In this document: positions 18,826 through 30,699 of the stretch, one piece after another | Position numbering within the stretch: position 1 is the first letter of the stretch | How the letters are laid out: each line of letters opens with the position of its first letter | Source of the DNA: Porticoccaceae bacterium | Lineage (GTDB): Bacteria; Pseudomonadota; Gammaproteobacteria; Pseudomonadales; Porticoccaceae | Length of the DNA stretch: 64,000 bases | Reading direction: 5' to 3' | Assembly (NCBI GenBank): GCA_018663035.1 | Contig: JABJEX010000047.1 | Span: 1-64,000, forward strand | Notes under the pieces: generated by a model | The model's database searches: none | Told to the model about the DNA's origin: nothing | What the model saw: only the letters and a program-made list of their open reading frames with translations | Made by a program: the position numbers and the translations under genes

Positions 18826-18826
<1 letters not shown>
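18239..18826 (-). CDS. slmA: Nucleoid occlusion factor SlmA
   Basis: A 195-residue TetR-family DNA-binding protein matching SlmA. It has an N-terminal helix-turn-helix ([25 protein letters not shown] at about residues 27-51) and a ligand-type C-terminal domain (NPGISRILNGDAL, FDRLESQLKQ). SlmA binds sites around the chromosome and blocks FtsZ ring assembly over the nucleoid. The ATG overlaps the argB stop (TGATG), so it is the last gene of the coaBC-algC-argB-slmA operon. The operon position matches Pseudomonas. Confidence 0.93.
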
Positions 18827-22175
<3,349 letters not shown>

Positions 22176-22207
22176 TGTAATTTACAACCCAGCGTTAAGG
22201 GTCGGTC

Positions 22208-23404
22208 TCAAAGGCTATGGCGACTGACCAAATGCTCAATAATATCCCTTGCCAGCTGCGTCTTGTTCCTTTTGCTGAATACCTTTGATGAGTCAGCATC
22301 TATCCAGCTGACCTCATTGTGATCCGAGTTAAACCCCACGTCGCTACGAGAAACATCGTTAGCAACAATCGCACTGAGCTTCTTGCGTGCCAGTTTATCT
22401 CTGGCATAGGCTTCAATATCTTGAGTTTCGGCGGCAAAGCCCAAAACAAATAATCTGTCGTTGGCTGCAGCCACTGTACTAACGATATCTGGGTTTTTTT
22501 CCAGCAGCAGGGTCATTTCATCGCCCTGTTTTTTGATCTTTTGGTCGGCCACCACGGCTGCTCGATAGTCGGCGACTGCGGCGGCGGCAATAAAGATATC
22601 GGCGTTCGCAGCGGCTTGCAGTGAGGCTTCAAGCATCTCTTGTGCGGAAGTGACTTTCACCAGCGAGCATCGCTCTGGCGCGTCTAGATTTACTGGCCCA
22701 GAAATTAAGGTTACAGCGGCGCCTGCCGCAAGTGCCGCCTCAGCCAAGGCATAGCCCATCTTGCCTGAGCTGTGGTTGCTGATATAGCGCACTGGGTCCA
22801 GTGCTTCACGCGTGGGCCCTGCGGTAATCACAACTTTTTTACCTGCTAACAGGCTGTTGTTAAATAGTCCGCTGACCTGATCGATAATCGCTTGCGGCTG
22901 TTCCATTCTGCCCGGACCAATATCACCGCAGGCCAATATACCTGAATCTGGGCCGATAATGGTTACGCCGCGCTGTTTTAATGTCTGAATGTTGTCGATG
23001 CTGGCAGGGTGCGCCCACATTGCTTGGTTCATTGCGGGTGCGACAGCCACCACAGCGGAAGTCGCTAGGTAGACAGTGCTTAAAAGATTATCTGCTCTGC
23101 CATGCACCATGTTAGCGATAAAGTCGGCACTGGCAGGCGCGATTAACAATAGATCTGCCCAGCGAGCCAGTTCGATATGACCCATGCCTGCTTCGGCCTC
23201 TGTATCCAGTAGGCTACTGTGCACCTGATGCCCAGACAGGGCCTGCATGGTTAAGGGCCTAATAAACTCCCCTGCCGCTGGTGTCATCACTACACGCACC
23301 TCAGCGCCCTGATCTTGAAGGCGCCGAATTATTTCCGCGCTCTTGTAGGCTGCAATGCCACCAGTGACGCCGAGAATTATTCGTTTGTTTGACAGGCTGC
23401 TCAT
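22208..23404 (-). CDS. coaBC: Bifunctional phosphopantothenoylcysteine decarboxylase/synthetase
   Basis: A 398-residue CoaBC (Dfp) fusion catalysing two successive steps in coenzyme A synthesis. The N-terminal flavoprotein decarboxylase (CoaC) starts KRIILGVTGGIAAYKSAEIIR, with APAMNQAMW and GILACGDIGPGRM. The C-terminal synthetase (CoaB) begins KVVITAGPTREALDPVRYISN and contains FIAAAAVADYR. First gene of the minus-strand operon, 32 bases before algC, and divergent from radC across 81 bases. Confidence 0.97.
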   Translation of the reverse strand: MSSLSNKRIILGVTGGIAAYKSAEIIRRLQDQGAEVRVVMTPAAGEFIRPLTMQALSGHQVHSSLLDTEAEAGMGHIELARWADLLLIAPASADFIANMVHGRADNLLSTVYLATSAVVAVAPAMNQAMWAHPASIDNIQTLKQRGVTIIGPDSGILACGDIGPGRMEQPQAIIDQVSGLFNNSLLAGKKVVITAGPTREALDPVRYISNHSSGKMGYALAEAALAAGAAVTLISGPVNLDAPERCSLVKVTSAQEMLEASLQAAANADIFIAAAAVADYRAAVVADQKIKKQGDEMTLLLEKNPDIVSTVAAANDRLFVLGFAAETQDIEAYARDKLARKKLSAIVANDVSRSDVGFNSDHNEVSWIDADSSKVFSKRNKTQLARDIIEHLVSRHSL

Positions 23405-23485
23405 TTATCGTCCGGACAGGCCATAAGAAGGGGCGTAAGATAACATTTTGTCAGCCAATTCTGTAGTTATTAATAAGGACTCACT

Positions 23486-24160
23486 ATGCCTATAACTCAA
23501 TGGCCTCTGGGAGAGCGACCTAGAGAAAAGCTTCTTGCCAAGGGGCCAGCTGCCCTCTCTGATGCGGAGTTATTAGCCATTTTTTTACGCACTGGGCTGC
23601 CTGGTCACACTGCGATAGATCTGGCTCGAGATCTGCTTGAGCACTTTGGTGGGCTGCGCTCAATGTTGAGTGCCGATCAGTCCACGTTCTGCCGCGCTAA
23701 GGGGTTAGGGCCAGCAAAGTTCTGTCAGGTGCAAGCTACACTGGAATTGACCAGTCGATATTTGCAGGAGCAGTTGCGCGGCAACCCCATTTTTACTAGC
23801 CCCCGTCATGTCAGGGATTATCTTGCGGTGCAGATGAGTGCTTATCATCGAGAAGTTTTTGTCGCGTTACTGCTGGATACCAGACATCGGTTGATCGAAT
23901 TCGCAGAGTTATTTCAGGGTACGATTGACGCGGCCCATGTGCACCCGCGAGAGTTGGTGCGTCTCGCTTTAGAAAAAAATGCCGCAGCGGTGATTGTTGC
24001 CCATAACCATCCTTCTGGTAATGCAGAGCCCAGCAAGTCGGATATCAGTATTACTCGCAAGCTAAGGGACGGTCTTAGATTAATGGATATTCGTCTGCTT
24101 GATCATTTTATTATTGGCCGTGGTGAAGTGACCTCTCTGGCAGATAAAGGTCTGATATAG
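23486..24160 (+). CDS. radC: RadC/JAB domain protein
   Basis: A 224-residue RadC family protein with an N-terminal helix-hairpin-helix-like domain (LSDAELLAIFLRTG; AKGLGPAKFCQ) and a C-terminal JAB/MPN domain with the metal motif VIVAHNHPSGNAEPSKSD. The family was once linked to DNA repair, but its activity is unsettled. Divergent from coaBC and upstream of rpmB-rpmG, the usual gammaproteobacterial order. The gene is intact, with GGAC-type weak ribosome-binding sequence before ATG 23486. Confidence 0.94.
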   Translation: MPITQWPLGERPREKLLAKGPAALSDAELLAIFLRTGLPGHTAIDLARDLLEHFGGLRSMLSADQSTFCRAKGLGPAKFCQVQATLELTSRYLQEQLRGNPIFTSPRHVRDYLAVQMSAYHREVFVALLLDTRHRLIEFAELFQGTIDAAHVHPRELVRLALEKNAAAVIVAHNHPSGNAEPSKSDISITRKLRDGLRLMDIRLLDHFIIGRGEVTSLADKGLI

Positions 24161-24201
24161 AGTTAAACTCAACTGTTTTCCGGTGATTCAGTGGTTTTCG
24201 T

Positions 24202-24230
24202 TTGATTCAAGTTAGGCTTTCTGGTATAAA
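24202..24230 (+). promoter_or_regulatory. Sigma70-like promoter for rpmB-rpmG
   Basis: TTGATT (24202-24207), a 17-base spacer and TATAAA (24225-24230) give a near-ideal sigma70 pattern. Transcription would start near 24237 and leave a leader of about 100 bases before rpmB. The leader contains a GC-rich hairpin (CGGGA-CGG-TCCCG at 24244-24256) that may matter for ribosomal-protein feedback, which is inference. Confidence 0.6.
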
Positions 24231-24337
24231 TCGCGCCTTCCTGCGGGACGGTCCCGTCAATGGATAAATAAATCTTAGAATTCTTTTGTTTTTCGGGTTG
24301 ATTCTCGAGGCAAAAATTGGAAACAGAGGCAGCAACA

Positions 24338-24574
24338 ATGTCCAGAGTATGTCAGGTCACAGGCAAGCGCCCAATGGCTGGAAACAATGTATCTCACGCG
24401 AAGAACAGAACACGTCGTCGCTTTGAGCCTAATCTTCACACTCACCGCTTCTGGGTTGAGTCTGAAAAGCGTTTTGTAAAGCTGCGTGTATCTACTAAGG
24501 GTATGCGCATTATTGACAAAAATGGTATTGAAAATGTCTTGTCTGGCCTGCGTGCCAATGGCGAGAAGGTCTAA
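24338..24574 (+). CDS. rpmB: 50S ribosomal protein L28
   Basis: A 78-residue L28: [20 protein letters not shown]-type basic centre ([15 protein letters not shown]) and a C-terminal [18 protein letters not shown] 24338 gives the exact family length. A longer TTG-initiated frame from 24317 is not needed. It is followed 11 bases later by rpmG with an AAGGAG-type site, the conserved rpmBG operon. Confidence 0.98.
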   Translation: MSRVCQVTGKRPMAGNNVSHAKNRTRRRFEPNLHTHRFWVESEKRFVKLRVSTKGMRIIDKNGIENVLSGLRANGEKV

Positions 24575-24585
24575 GGAGGCTACTC

Positions 24586-24753
24586 ATGGCTAAGTCAGCT
24601 CGAGAAAAAATTCGTTTAGTGTCTAGTGCAGGTACCGGTCACTTCTACACAACAGACAAGAACAAGCGCAATATGCCCGAGAAGATGGAGATCAAGAAGT
24701 ACGATCCCACTATTCGTCAGCATGTGATCTACAAAGAAGCCAAAATTAAGTAA
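24586..24753 (+). CDS. rpmG: 50S ribosomal protein L33
   Basis: A 55-residue L33, beginning [20 protein letters not shown] and ending [11 protein letters not shown], nearly identical in pattern to E. coli L33. It lacks the zinc-binding cysteines (C-minus form). Ribosome-binding site AAGGAGG at 24573-24579. Stop TAA 24751-24753, then a terminator. Confidence 0.97.
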   Translation: MAKSAREKIRLVSSAGTGHFYTTDKNKRNMPEKMEIKKYDPTIRQHVIYKEAKIK

Positions 24754-24771
24754 TTTGGCTGCCGCTAGTCG

Positions 24772-24802
24772 AAAAATCCTGCCTTTTGGCGGGATTTTTT
24801 TT
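24772..24802 (+). terminator. Intrinsic terminator after rpmG
   Basis: A 10-base stem (24774-24783 with 24788-24797, one T-G wobble) closed by a TTTT loop and followed by a run of T. It ends the rpmB-rpmG transcript. Confidence 0.85.
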
Positions 24803-24918
24803 GCCTCCAATTCCAGCTTCGCTCAAATATATCAGGACAGGAGCAAGGTCTTACTTTAGACAGGGCACTAGGCTGAGCTGTTTCCACTGAGGCAGTAAGA
24901 AGCTGTCCGGCAGATATA

Positions 24919-24953
24919 AAAAAAGCCCCGATAATCTCTCATCGGGGCTTTTT
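24919..24953. terminator. Bidirectional terminator between rpmG and the cold-shock gene
   Basis: A perfect 12-base stem (24921-24932 with 24941-24952), an 8-base loop and T-runs on both strands. Its main user is the minus-strand cold-shock gene ending at 24993. It also backs up the rpmG terminator. Confidence 0.9.
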
Positions 24954-24992
24954 AATAATTTTCGTACTGCTATCTAGCGGCAGCGACAGAAA

Positions 24993-25202
24993 TTATTCGG
25001 CGACTACGTTCTCAGCTTGAGCGCCTTTTTGACCTTGAGTAACTTCCATAGTTACTGACTGGCCTTCTTTCAAGGATTTGAAGCCTTCAGCCTGGATTGC
25101 GCTGTGGTGAACAAATACGTCACCGCCGCCTTCCTGCTCAATAAAACCAAAACCTTTGCTGTCGTTGAACCACTTTACAGTGCCAGAAACTCTCTCCGAC
25201 AT
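24993..25202 (-). CDS. Cold-shock protein, CspA family
   Basis: A 69-residue single cold-shock domain protein. RNA-binding motifs are KGFGFI (RNP1) and DVFVHHSAI (RNP2), with VKWFNDSKG before RNP1. I start at the ATG at 25200-25202 (MSERVSGTV), preceded by GTGAGG, rather than 12 bases upstream. Such proteins act as RNA chaperones in cold or growth transitions. A long untranslated region before it (25203-25631) is typical of cold-regulated csp genes. Confidence 0.95.
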   Translation of the reverse strand: MSERVSGTVKWFNDSKGFGFIEQEGGGDVFVHHSAIQAEGFKSLKEGQSVTMEVTQGQKGAQAENVVAE

Positions 25203-25631
25203 AACTAACCTCACTTAAAATTTGAATACCGTTTAAGGCGTTTAAAATATCCAGCCTCATAACGGGGCTAGCGTATACCAACAAGTGACCAGAATATCTG
25301 TACAGCTGTTGGCACTACTGACTCGGGACTCTGAAAAATTTCAGAACTGACCGGTCAGAATCAAGCAGTGTATTTGTTTTTTGGGGTTTTGGCTAATTTT
25401 GTGTGTTTTTAAATGAAAAAAAATGCCCTTTTGGCGGTTTTTTATCTGTTTTGTCGCAATTTGACCTCAGATTAAGGCCCTCTCTGGCAGAGAGCTTGGT
25501 AACATAGCCGCTCTTTGCAGCGATCCATAATCTAGAAAGTACTGAAAGCAATCAGTGCTATTCTTTATTCAGATGGGCTGTATTACTTTTTTACGCATTA
25601 TATCCAAGCAGATTATTCTCAGGAGACTGCT
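25203..25631. other. Divergent intergenic region upstream of csp and DUF4870 gene
   Basis: A 429-base gene-free region holding the likely long leader of the minus-strand csp gene and the promoter of the DUF4870 gene. It contains an inverted repeat TCTGAAA-AA-TTTCAGA (25330-25345), directly followed by a perfect 12-base palindrome CTGACCGGTCAG (25347-25358), and an AT-rich tract at 25376-25446. I could not identify a clear consensus promoter for csp. Confidence 0.55.
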
Positions 25632-25994
25632 ATGAGTGAACATGTTGCCGAGCCGCAAGCTGAAGTCAAAAGCGACGAGCTTCAGCACAGGAATCTGGCA
25701 CTTTTGGTCTATGTGCTACAAGGACTTGGTTTCTTTGCCGGCGGTATCACCTGTGTTGCGGCTCTGATAGTCAACTATCTCAAAATGAATGAGGTTCGGG
25801 ACACCTGGTTGGAGAGCCACTTTCGGTGGCAGTTAAATACCTTCTGGTACGGACTGCTGTGGACTTTTGTTGCGGCTATGTTCTGGATTGTGCTGCTCGG
25901 TTGGCTTGCTGGCGGAGTGGTAACGCTTTGGTTGATCTATCGGATCGTCAAGGGCGCACTCTACCTCAATGACAACAAGCCAATTATTTTTTAA
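25632..25994 (+). CDS. DUF4870-like small membrane protein
   Basis: A 120-residue protein with a hydrophilic N-terminal tail (to about residue 20), then three hydrophobic segments at about 23-47, 69-92 and 92-108. A conserved-looking WLESHFRWQLNTFW sits between the first two. This fits the DUF4870/Tic20-like family of small inner-membrane proteins of unknown role. An AGGAG ribosome-binding site lies just before ATG 25632. It stands alone, 46 bases before the next gene. Confidence 0.75.
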   Translation: MSEHVAEPQAEVKSDELQHRNLALLVYVLQGLGFFAGGITCVAALIVNYLKMNEVRDTWLESHFRWQLNTFWYGLLWTFVAAMFWIVLLGWLAGGVVTLWLIYRIVKGALYLNDNKPIIF

Positions 25995-26040
25995 TCTGCA
26001 ATAGATTTAATGAGCTAGGCTGGAGCTGCTCAATTAGGGA

Positions 26041-26721
26041 GTGGGAGTATTGAACTACCGTCATATAATCAATGGCGTCGACGCTGAGTTGCCTCTGGGT
26101 AAAGTCGTCTGCGTTGGGCGTAACTATGCTGCTCATGCTGCGGAGCTGAATAATCCTGTGCCCACTGAGCCGGTGCTCTTTATTAAGCCTAGCTCTGCTT
26201 TGGTCAGTCTCGATGAGCCTATCGCGATTCCTAGTCAGTTAGGTGACTGTCATTTTGAAGCTGAGATGAGTATTTTGGTTGGTAGTCCGCTCAGAGCGGG
26301 CTGTTCAGCAGAACAGGCTCGCGCAGCGATTGCCGGCGTTGGGTTGGCGTTGGATTTGACACTGCGAGATCTTCAACAACAGCTTAAAGAAAAGAGTCTA
26401 CCCTGGGAAAAAGCCAAGGCCTTTGACGGTGCATGCCCGATGTCAGAGTGCGTTTCATTAGATCGAGTTGCCGACCTGCAAAACCAAACTATTCAACTCC
26501 GCCAAAACCAACAACTGAGGCAGAACGGTAATACTGCGGATATGCTCACGCCAGTGCTGCCTCTATTAGGTTACATCAGCCAATTTTTTACTCTGTTACC
26601 TGGTGATCTGGTGCTGACTGGGACACCTGCCGGGGTCGGACCTTTGGCCGTAGGCGATGAACTAGAGCTATCACTGTCAAATCTATTGCACTGTCAGACC
26701 CAGGTCACTGCGAGAGTGTAG
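26041..26721 (+). CDS. Fumarylacetoacetate hydrolase family protein
   Basis: A 226-residue FAH-family hydrolase/isomerase-like protein. It begins at GTG 26041 and shows the family motifs: VVCVGRNYAAHAAEL, FIKPSSALV, the metal site HFEAEMSILVG (Glu ligands), and GDLVLTGTPAGVGPL near the end. Members act on acylpyruvates or oxaloacetate in carbon catabolism; the substrate here is not clear. The length and the position just before a DUF1653 gene suggest a small operon. The start codon could alternatively be TTG four codons later. Confidence 0.88.
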   Translation: MGVLNYRHIINGVDAELPLGKVVCVGRNYAAHAAELNNPVPTEPVLFIKPSSALVSLDEPIAIPSQLGDCHFEAEMSILVGSPLRAGCSAEQARAAIAGVGLALDLTLRDLQQQLKEKSLPWEKAKAFDGACPMSECVSLDRVADLQNQTIQLRQNQQLRQNGNTADMLTPVLPLLGYISQFFTLLPGDLVLTGTPAGVGPLAVGDELELSLSNLLHCQTQVTARV

Positions 26722-26730
26722 GGAGCTATC

Positions 26731-26961
26731 ATGAGCCTTCAGCCGGGAATTTATAAGCATTATAAAGGCAACCTCTATAAGGTTATGGGAGTGGCGCGCC
26801 ACAGTGAAACCGAGGAGCCGCTGGTGGTCTACACAGCCCTCTATGGAGACTTTGGTCTCTGGGTAAGGCCTCTAGAGATGTTTGTAGAAACGGTGCAAAT
26901 CGCTGATCGACAGATTCAGCGATTCGAATTTGTCGAATCTAGCGACGAGGCAAATCTCTGA
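26731..26961 (+). CDS. DUF1653 domain protein
   Basis: A 76-residue protein matching DUF1653: GIYKHYKGNLYKVMGVARHSET, VVYTALYGDFGLWVRPLEMF. The family is a small beta-rich domain of unknown role. Its ATG is nine bases after the FAH gene, and its final base overlaps the arfB start, so all three genes are likely one transcript. Confidence 0.85.
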   Translation: MSLQPGIYKHYKGNLYKVMGVARHSETEEPLVVYTALYGDFGLWVRPLEMFVETVQIADRQIQRFEFVESSDEANL

Positions 26962-27377
26962 TGCTTTTTATTACCAACAGCATGGCAATTGCTGATCATG
27001 AGATAGAGTTAACTGCTGTGCGTGCTCAGGGCCCGGGTGGCCAGAATGTCAACAAGGTTTCCACTGCGATTCACCTGCGCTTTGATATCCGATCGTCCTC
27101 GCTGCCAGAGATCTATCAGCAGCGCCTGTTAAAACTCAGTGACCACCGTATTTCGAAAGAGGGTGTGATTATTATTAAGGCGCAGCGCTCGCGGAGTCAG
27201 GACAAGAACCGCAGCGAGGCGCTGCAAAGATTACAGGCGCTGTTGCAATCGGTGACCCGTGATCCCAAGGTGCGCACCCCTACCAAACCCACCCGAGGGT
27301 CACAGCTAAGGCGAATGGATAAAAAAACACAGCAGGGCTTGAAAAAAGTCATGCGCTCTAAACCTAGCATTGACTAG
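26961..27377 (+). CDS. arfB: Alternative ribosome-rescue factor / peptidyl-tRNA hydrolase ArfB
   Basis: A 138-residue ArfB (YaeJ). It carries the catalytic GPGGQNVNK motif (residues 22-30), equivalent to the release-factor GGQ, and STAIHLRFDIR. The C-terminal basic tail (KPTRGSQLRRMDKKTQ) inserts into the empty mRNA channel of stalled ribosomes. It rescues ribosomes on mRNAs lacking stop codons independently of tmRNA. It overlaps the DUF1653 gene by one base. Confidence 0.94.
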   Translation: MLFITNSMAIADHEIELTAVRAQGPGGQNVNKVSTAIHLRFDIRSSSLPEIYQQRLLKLSDHRISKEGVIIIKAQRSRSQDKNRSEALQRLQALLQSVTRDPKVRTPTKPTRGSQLRRMDKKTQQGLKKVMRSKPSID

Positions 27378-27396
27378 CAGGATCCTAAAGTAGCCC

Positions 27397-28401
27397 ATGA
27401 CAGAGACCAGCAAGCACCCCTTCGATATTTTGACTCCCGACCTACTTATTGACGCGGTTGAGGCTCAGGGGTTTATCTCTGATGGCAGATTTATTGTTTT
27501 AAATAGCTACGAAAATCGCGTGTATCAAATAGGCATCGAAGACCAGACGCCAATGATCGCCAAATTTTACCGACCGGGGCGCTGGACTGACCAGCAGATT
27601 CAAGAGGAGCACGATTTTTGCTTTGATCTTCAAGAGCAGGAATTGCCCGTTGTCTGCCCCTGGCGCAATGCTGAGGGAAAGTCGTTTTTCCACTACGCTG
27701 GTTTCTGTGTTGCCCTGTATCCACGCAAAGGCGGCCATGCCCCTGAGCTAGACAATCTTGATAATTTATTTATCCTCGGGCGCCTGCTTGGACGTTTTCA
27801 CGCCATCGGAGCTACAAGGCCTTTTAAGGCTAGGCCAACGTTGAATGTCGAATCATTTGGCCGGCGATCGTTTCAGCTGATCAGCGAGCAGTTTATCCCA
27901 GCCGAGCTGGGTGCTGCATACAACTCCCTGGCTGAAGATCTCTTGAAAAAGATTGACCAGATCCTGACCGACTACGGGCCTATTAACAATATTAGAGTTC
28001 ATGGCGATTGCCATTCAGGCAATATTTTATGGCGCGATGAAAACCCACATTTTGTAGATTTCGACGATGCGAGAATGGCGCCCGCAGTGCAGGATTTATG
28101 GATGTTGCTGTCTGGTGACCGCCATGATCAAACATTGCAGATGGCTGAATTAATCGAAGGATACAATGAGTTCCATCTGTTTGATTACCGCGAATTACAG
28201 CTGATCGAGGTGCTGCGCACATTGAGGATTATGCATCACAGTGCTTGGATTGCTCGTCGTTGGGGTGACCCTGCTTTTCCGCGAGCCTTTTCTTGGTTTG
28301 ATTCCCCCAGATACTGGAGCGAGCATATTTTGATGTTGAGAGAGCAGTTGGCGGCACTCAATGAGCCGCCACTGCAAGTCAGACCTACCAGCTATAACTA
28401 A
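27397..28401 (+). CDS. srkA: Stress-response kinase SrkA (YihE-like)
   Basis: A 334-residue aminoglycoside-phosphotransferase-fold protein kinase of the SrkA/RdoA type. Key sites are FDILTPDLLIDAVEA at the start, the nucleotide-binding EDQTPMIAKFYRPGRWT, the catalytic loop RVHGDCHSGNILW, and the metal site FVDFDDARMAPAVQDLW. E. coli SrkA protects against stress-induced death. It lies 20 bases after arfB and converges with the DUF481 gene, overlapping it by 17 bases. Confidence 0.93.
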   Translation: MTETSKHPFDILTPDLLIDAVEAQGFISDGRFIVLNSYENRVYQIGIEDQTPMIAKFYRPGRWTDQQIQEEHDFCFDLQEQELPVVCPWRNAEGKSFFHYAGFCVALYPRKGGHAPELDNLDNLFILGRLLGRFHAIGATRPFKARPTLNVESFGRRSFQLISEQFIPAELGAAYNSLAEDLLKKIDQILTDYGPINNIRVHGDCHSGNILWRDENPHFVDFDDARMAPAVQDLWMLLSGDRHDQTLQMAELIEGYNEFHLFDYRELQLIEVLRTLRIMHHSAWIARRWGDPAFPRAFSWFDSPRYWSEHILMLREQLAALNEPPLQVRPTSYN

Positions 28402-29281
28402 CTCCAACAGTAAACTGGCTATCACTGGGGTCTTTGCCGGCGACAGGTTGGTTGTCATAGATCCATTCAAATTTAAGTTCGGTGAAAATATTGTTGACCA
28501 ATGGGGCTTTGAGGCCGACGTCAGCGCTGATTTCAGAATCACTCATATCTGATAACGAGACCCTTAGATAATGAGTATGAAACAGTTCCAACTGGTCGGT
28601 CAGCATCTGTCGATAATTGGCACCCCAGCTCCAGGTCAATCGGTTATCAGAGGTCTGATCCTGAAAGTCTTCGTTGACCCACACTAGACCTGTTTCAGCA
28701 GATAGAGCGCCAGTCTCAGTATCCCAGAACTGGCGACCTAGGGCGCTACCTATAGAGTAATATTGGTCAATGGCACGATTATCGTTGGCGCCAAAGGCAG
28801 CGCCTGTTTTTAAAAACCACTGTTCTTGGAAAAACCAGTCAAGGCTGTAATTTATACTGTACTCTTCATTGGCCGCAGAATTGTTCAGGCTGTGGCTTTC
28901 GAAGTTTATTCCTGAGCCATGACGAAAGTCACCTTCCCGCCATTCCACACTGGATTCGAAATCCCAGTCCTCACGCTCTTCATTGCCGCTGGCATAGGCG
29001 CCGGTCAATGATAGGTCGCCACTGTAGGTGTCTGCGAACCTTGCCGTTTCAACAACTGTTTGGTCGGGTTCTTCGATAGGGCTACCGTTGATGCTGGCGA
29101 TCTTATCCAGAGGAATTGGCAGCGCTCCGAAATTATCTGACTGCCAGATTAGCTGGTGTTCAGAGCGTTCGACCAGGCTGCCCTGAAGGATGTCGCCATT
29201 GCGTAATATCAGCTCGTCTGCACAGAGATTGGATGTTGCGATGATTAGAATAAAAAGCGATCTGCCAAGTCTGTACTGCAT
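28385..29281 (-). CDS. DUF481 outer-membrane beta-barrel protein (YdiY-like)
   Basis: A 298-residue protein with a signal peptide (IIATSNLCA, cleavage near residue 21) followed by a short domain ([11 protein letters not shown]) and a DUF481 barrel: repeating strands such as [40 protein letters not shown] and a terminal aromatic strand (FTVGVSYSW). This is probably a small outer-membrane beta-barrel like YdiY, of unknown function. Convergent with srkA (17-base overlap), and divergent from gcvH. Confidence 0.82.
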   Translation of the reverse strand: MQYRLGRSLFILIIATSNLCADELILRNGDILQGSLVERSEHQLIWQSDNFGALPIPLDKIASINGSPIEEPDQTVVETARFADTYSGDLSLTGAYASGNEEREDWDFESSVEWREGDFRHGSGINFESHSLNNSAANEEYSINYSLDWFFQEQWFLKTGAAFGANDNRAIDQYYSIGSALGRQFWDTETGALSAETGLVWVNEDFQDQTSDNRLTWSWGANYRQMLTDQLELFHTHYLRVSLSDMSDSEISADVGLKAPLVNNIFTELKFEWIYDNQPVAGKDPSDSQFTVGVSYSW

Positions 29282-29437
29282 GGATACCTCGTATGGTTAG
29301 AAGGGTCTGGATCTACTCTAGGGCGGGTATTTTACAGATTTCAGCTGTACGGTCATTGGTTAGTTAAAATAACTTTATCTTTGAGCAGTTTCATCAGTAG
29401 AATGACCGTCGCAAATGATCAGGCTAAGGAGAACATA

Positions 29438-29827
29438 ATGAGCGATTTACCTACAGAGTTAAAATATGCCAACAGCCATGAGTGGGCTAGGGTAGAGAGT
29501 GATGGCACTGTAGTGATTGGTATCACTGACCATGCTCAGGAAGCCTTGGGTGATGTGGTCTATATTGAGTTGCCGGAAGTTGGTGCCGAAGTTGATGCCG
29601 GCTCTGAGGTTGCCGTTGTTGAATCTGTAAAAGCGGCTTCGGATATTTATTCACCGGTAAGTGGAGAGGTTGTTGAAATTAACCCAGTTCTGGAAGATGA
29701 ACCTGAAACAGTCAATCACAGCCCCTATGCAGACGGCTGGATGTTCCGGGTCAAGATCACAGATCAGGGTGAGCTGGATGAGATGCTTGATGCTGATGGT
29801 TATCAGGCTGCTATCGAAGAGTCCTAA
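29438..29827 (+). CDS. gcvH: Glycine cleavage system H protein
   Basis: A 129-residue lipoyl carrier of the glycine cleavage system. The lipoylated Lys65 lies in [14 protein letters not shown], preceded by [15 protein letters not shown] 29438, preceded by AAGGAG, gives the standard length; the in-frame ATG at 29381 would add 19 unsupported residues. No gcvT or gcvP is within this window, so the other parts of the system must be encoded elsewhere. Confidence 0.96.
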   Translation: MSDLPTELKYANSHEWARVESDGTVVIGITDHAQEALGDVVYIELPEVGAEVDAGSEVAVVESVKAASDIYSPVSGEVVEINPVLEDEPETVNHSPYADGWMFRVKITDQGELDEMLDADGYQAAIEES

Positions 29828-29847
29828 ATTAAGCGCAGATATCCCAG

Positions 29848-29874
29848 AGCCTCGGCAGTTGTCGGGGCTTTTTT
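29848..29874 (+). terminator. Intrinsic terminator after gcvH
   Basis: A 7-base stem (29848-29854 with 29863-29869, one wobble), an 8-base loop and a T-run after the stem. It separates gcvH from the convergent HAD-phosphatase gene. Confidence 0.7.
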
Positions 29875-29896
29875 ATGCGCGTACTGATACTTAAAG

Positions 29897-30553
29897 CTAG
29901 TCCCGGAGAGAGATAACGCTCCAGCCTCTTTTGGCTGCTTCGTCCTGAAGTGCTGGGTCAGGGTCCACGGCGATCGGATCACTGACTTGTAAAAGCAGCG
30001 GCAGGTCGTTGATCGAGTCAGTGTAGAAATAGCTGCGCGCTGGTTGCCCACCGTTTTCCGCCAGCCATTGGTTATAGCGTACAACCTTGCCGTCTTTATA
30101 GGTGGGTGTTCCGACAACCTCTCCGGTATATCGACCCTCTATCATCTCTGGGTCCGTTGCTAGGATGTCCTGAATACCCAAGGACTGACAGATTGGCTCA
30201 ACAATAAAGCGGTTGGTCGACGTAATAATTAGCAGTTGGTCGCCGGCCTGCCTGTGCTTTTCAACAAGTTGAGTGGCCTTTTCAAGACGCATGGGAGCGA
30301 TAACGGTGTGCATAAATTCTTGATGTAACTCCGCCAGTTCGGCGCTGGCAATAGCAGCTAAGGGAGCCAGAGAAAATTTTAAATAGGCATGAATGTCGAG
30401 ACAGCCAGCCTCATAGTCCGCATAGAAGCGGTCATTCATGGCGCGATAATGCGTACTGTCTACGCGGTTTTTGCTGACTAGAAACTCGCCCCAGCCATGG
30501 TCGCTATCGCCTGCTATCAAAGTGTTATCCAGATCAAAAATAGCTAGCGCCAT
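29897..30553 (-). CDS. HAD-IB phosphatase, candidate histidinol-phosphatase
   Basis: A 218-residue HAD-superfamily subclass IB phosphatase. Motif I is FDLDNTLIAGDSD (residues 6-18), motif II is the Thr in LLIITSTNRF, and motif IV is YFYTDSINDLPLL. The helical cap follows motif I. In Pseudomonas aeruginosa the homologue in the same rppH-ptsP neighbourhood has been reported, as far as I recall, as a histidinol-phosphate phosphatase of histidine synthesis. The same role is plausible here but rests on context. Divergent from rppH over 146 bases. Confidence 0.85.
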   Translation of the reverse strand: MALAIFDLDNTLIAGDSDHGWGEFLVSKNRVDSTHYRAMNDRFYADYEAGCLDIHAYLKFSLAPLAAIASAELAELHQEFMHTVIAPMRLEKATQLVEKHRQAGDQLLIITSTNRFIVEPICQSLGIQDILATDPEMIEGRYTGEVVGTPTYKDGKVVRYNQWLAENGGQPARSYFYTDSINDLPLLLQVSDPIAVDPDPALQDEAAKRGWSVISLRD

Positions 30554-30699
30554 GAAGAATTTCTCGGTTGGTTAAAAACAGTGATTGTGGCTGATCAAGG
30601 ATAGCGATGATGAAACAGAGCCTCAAGAGAAAATTGCTGGTCTCGCAAGACTGTGGAACAATGGGTCAACTTTACTAGCGCTTAAAAAGGATATACCAC

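Noticed and set aside
25416-25444. Terminator-like AAAATGCC/GGCGGTTTTTT element
   Set aside because: The stem is short with mismatches and no plus-strand gene ends nearby. A small RNA ending here is possible but unsupported.
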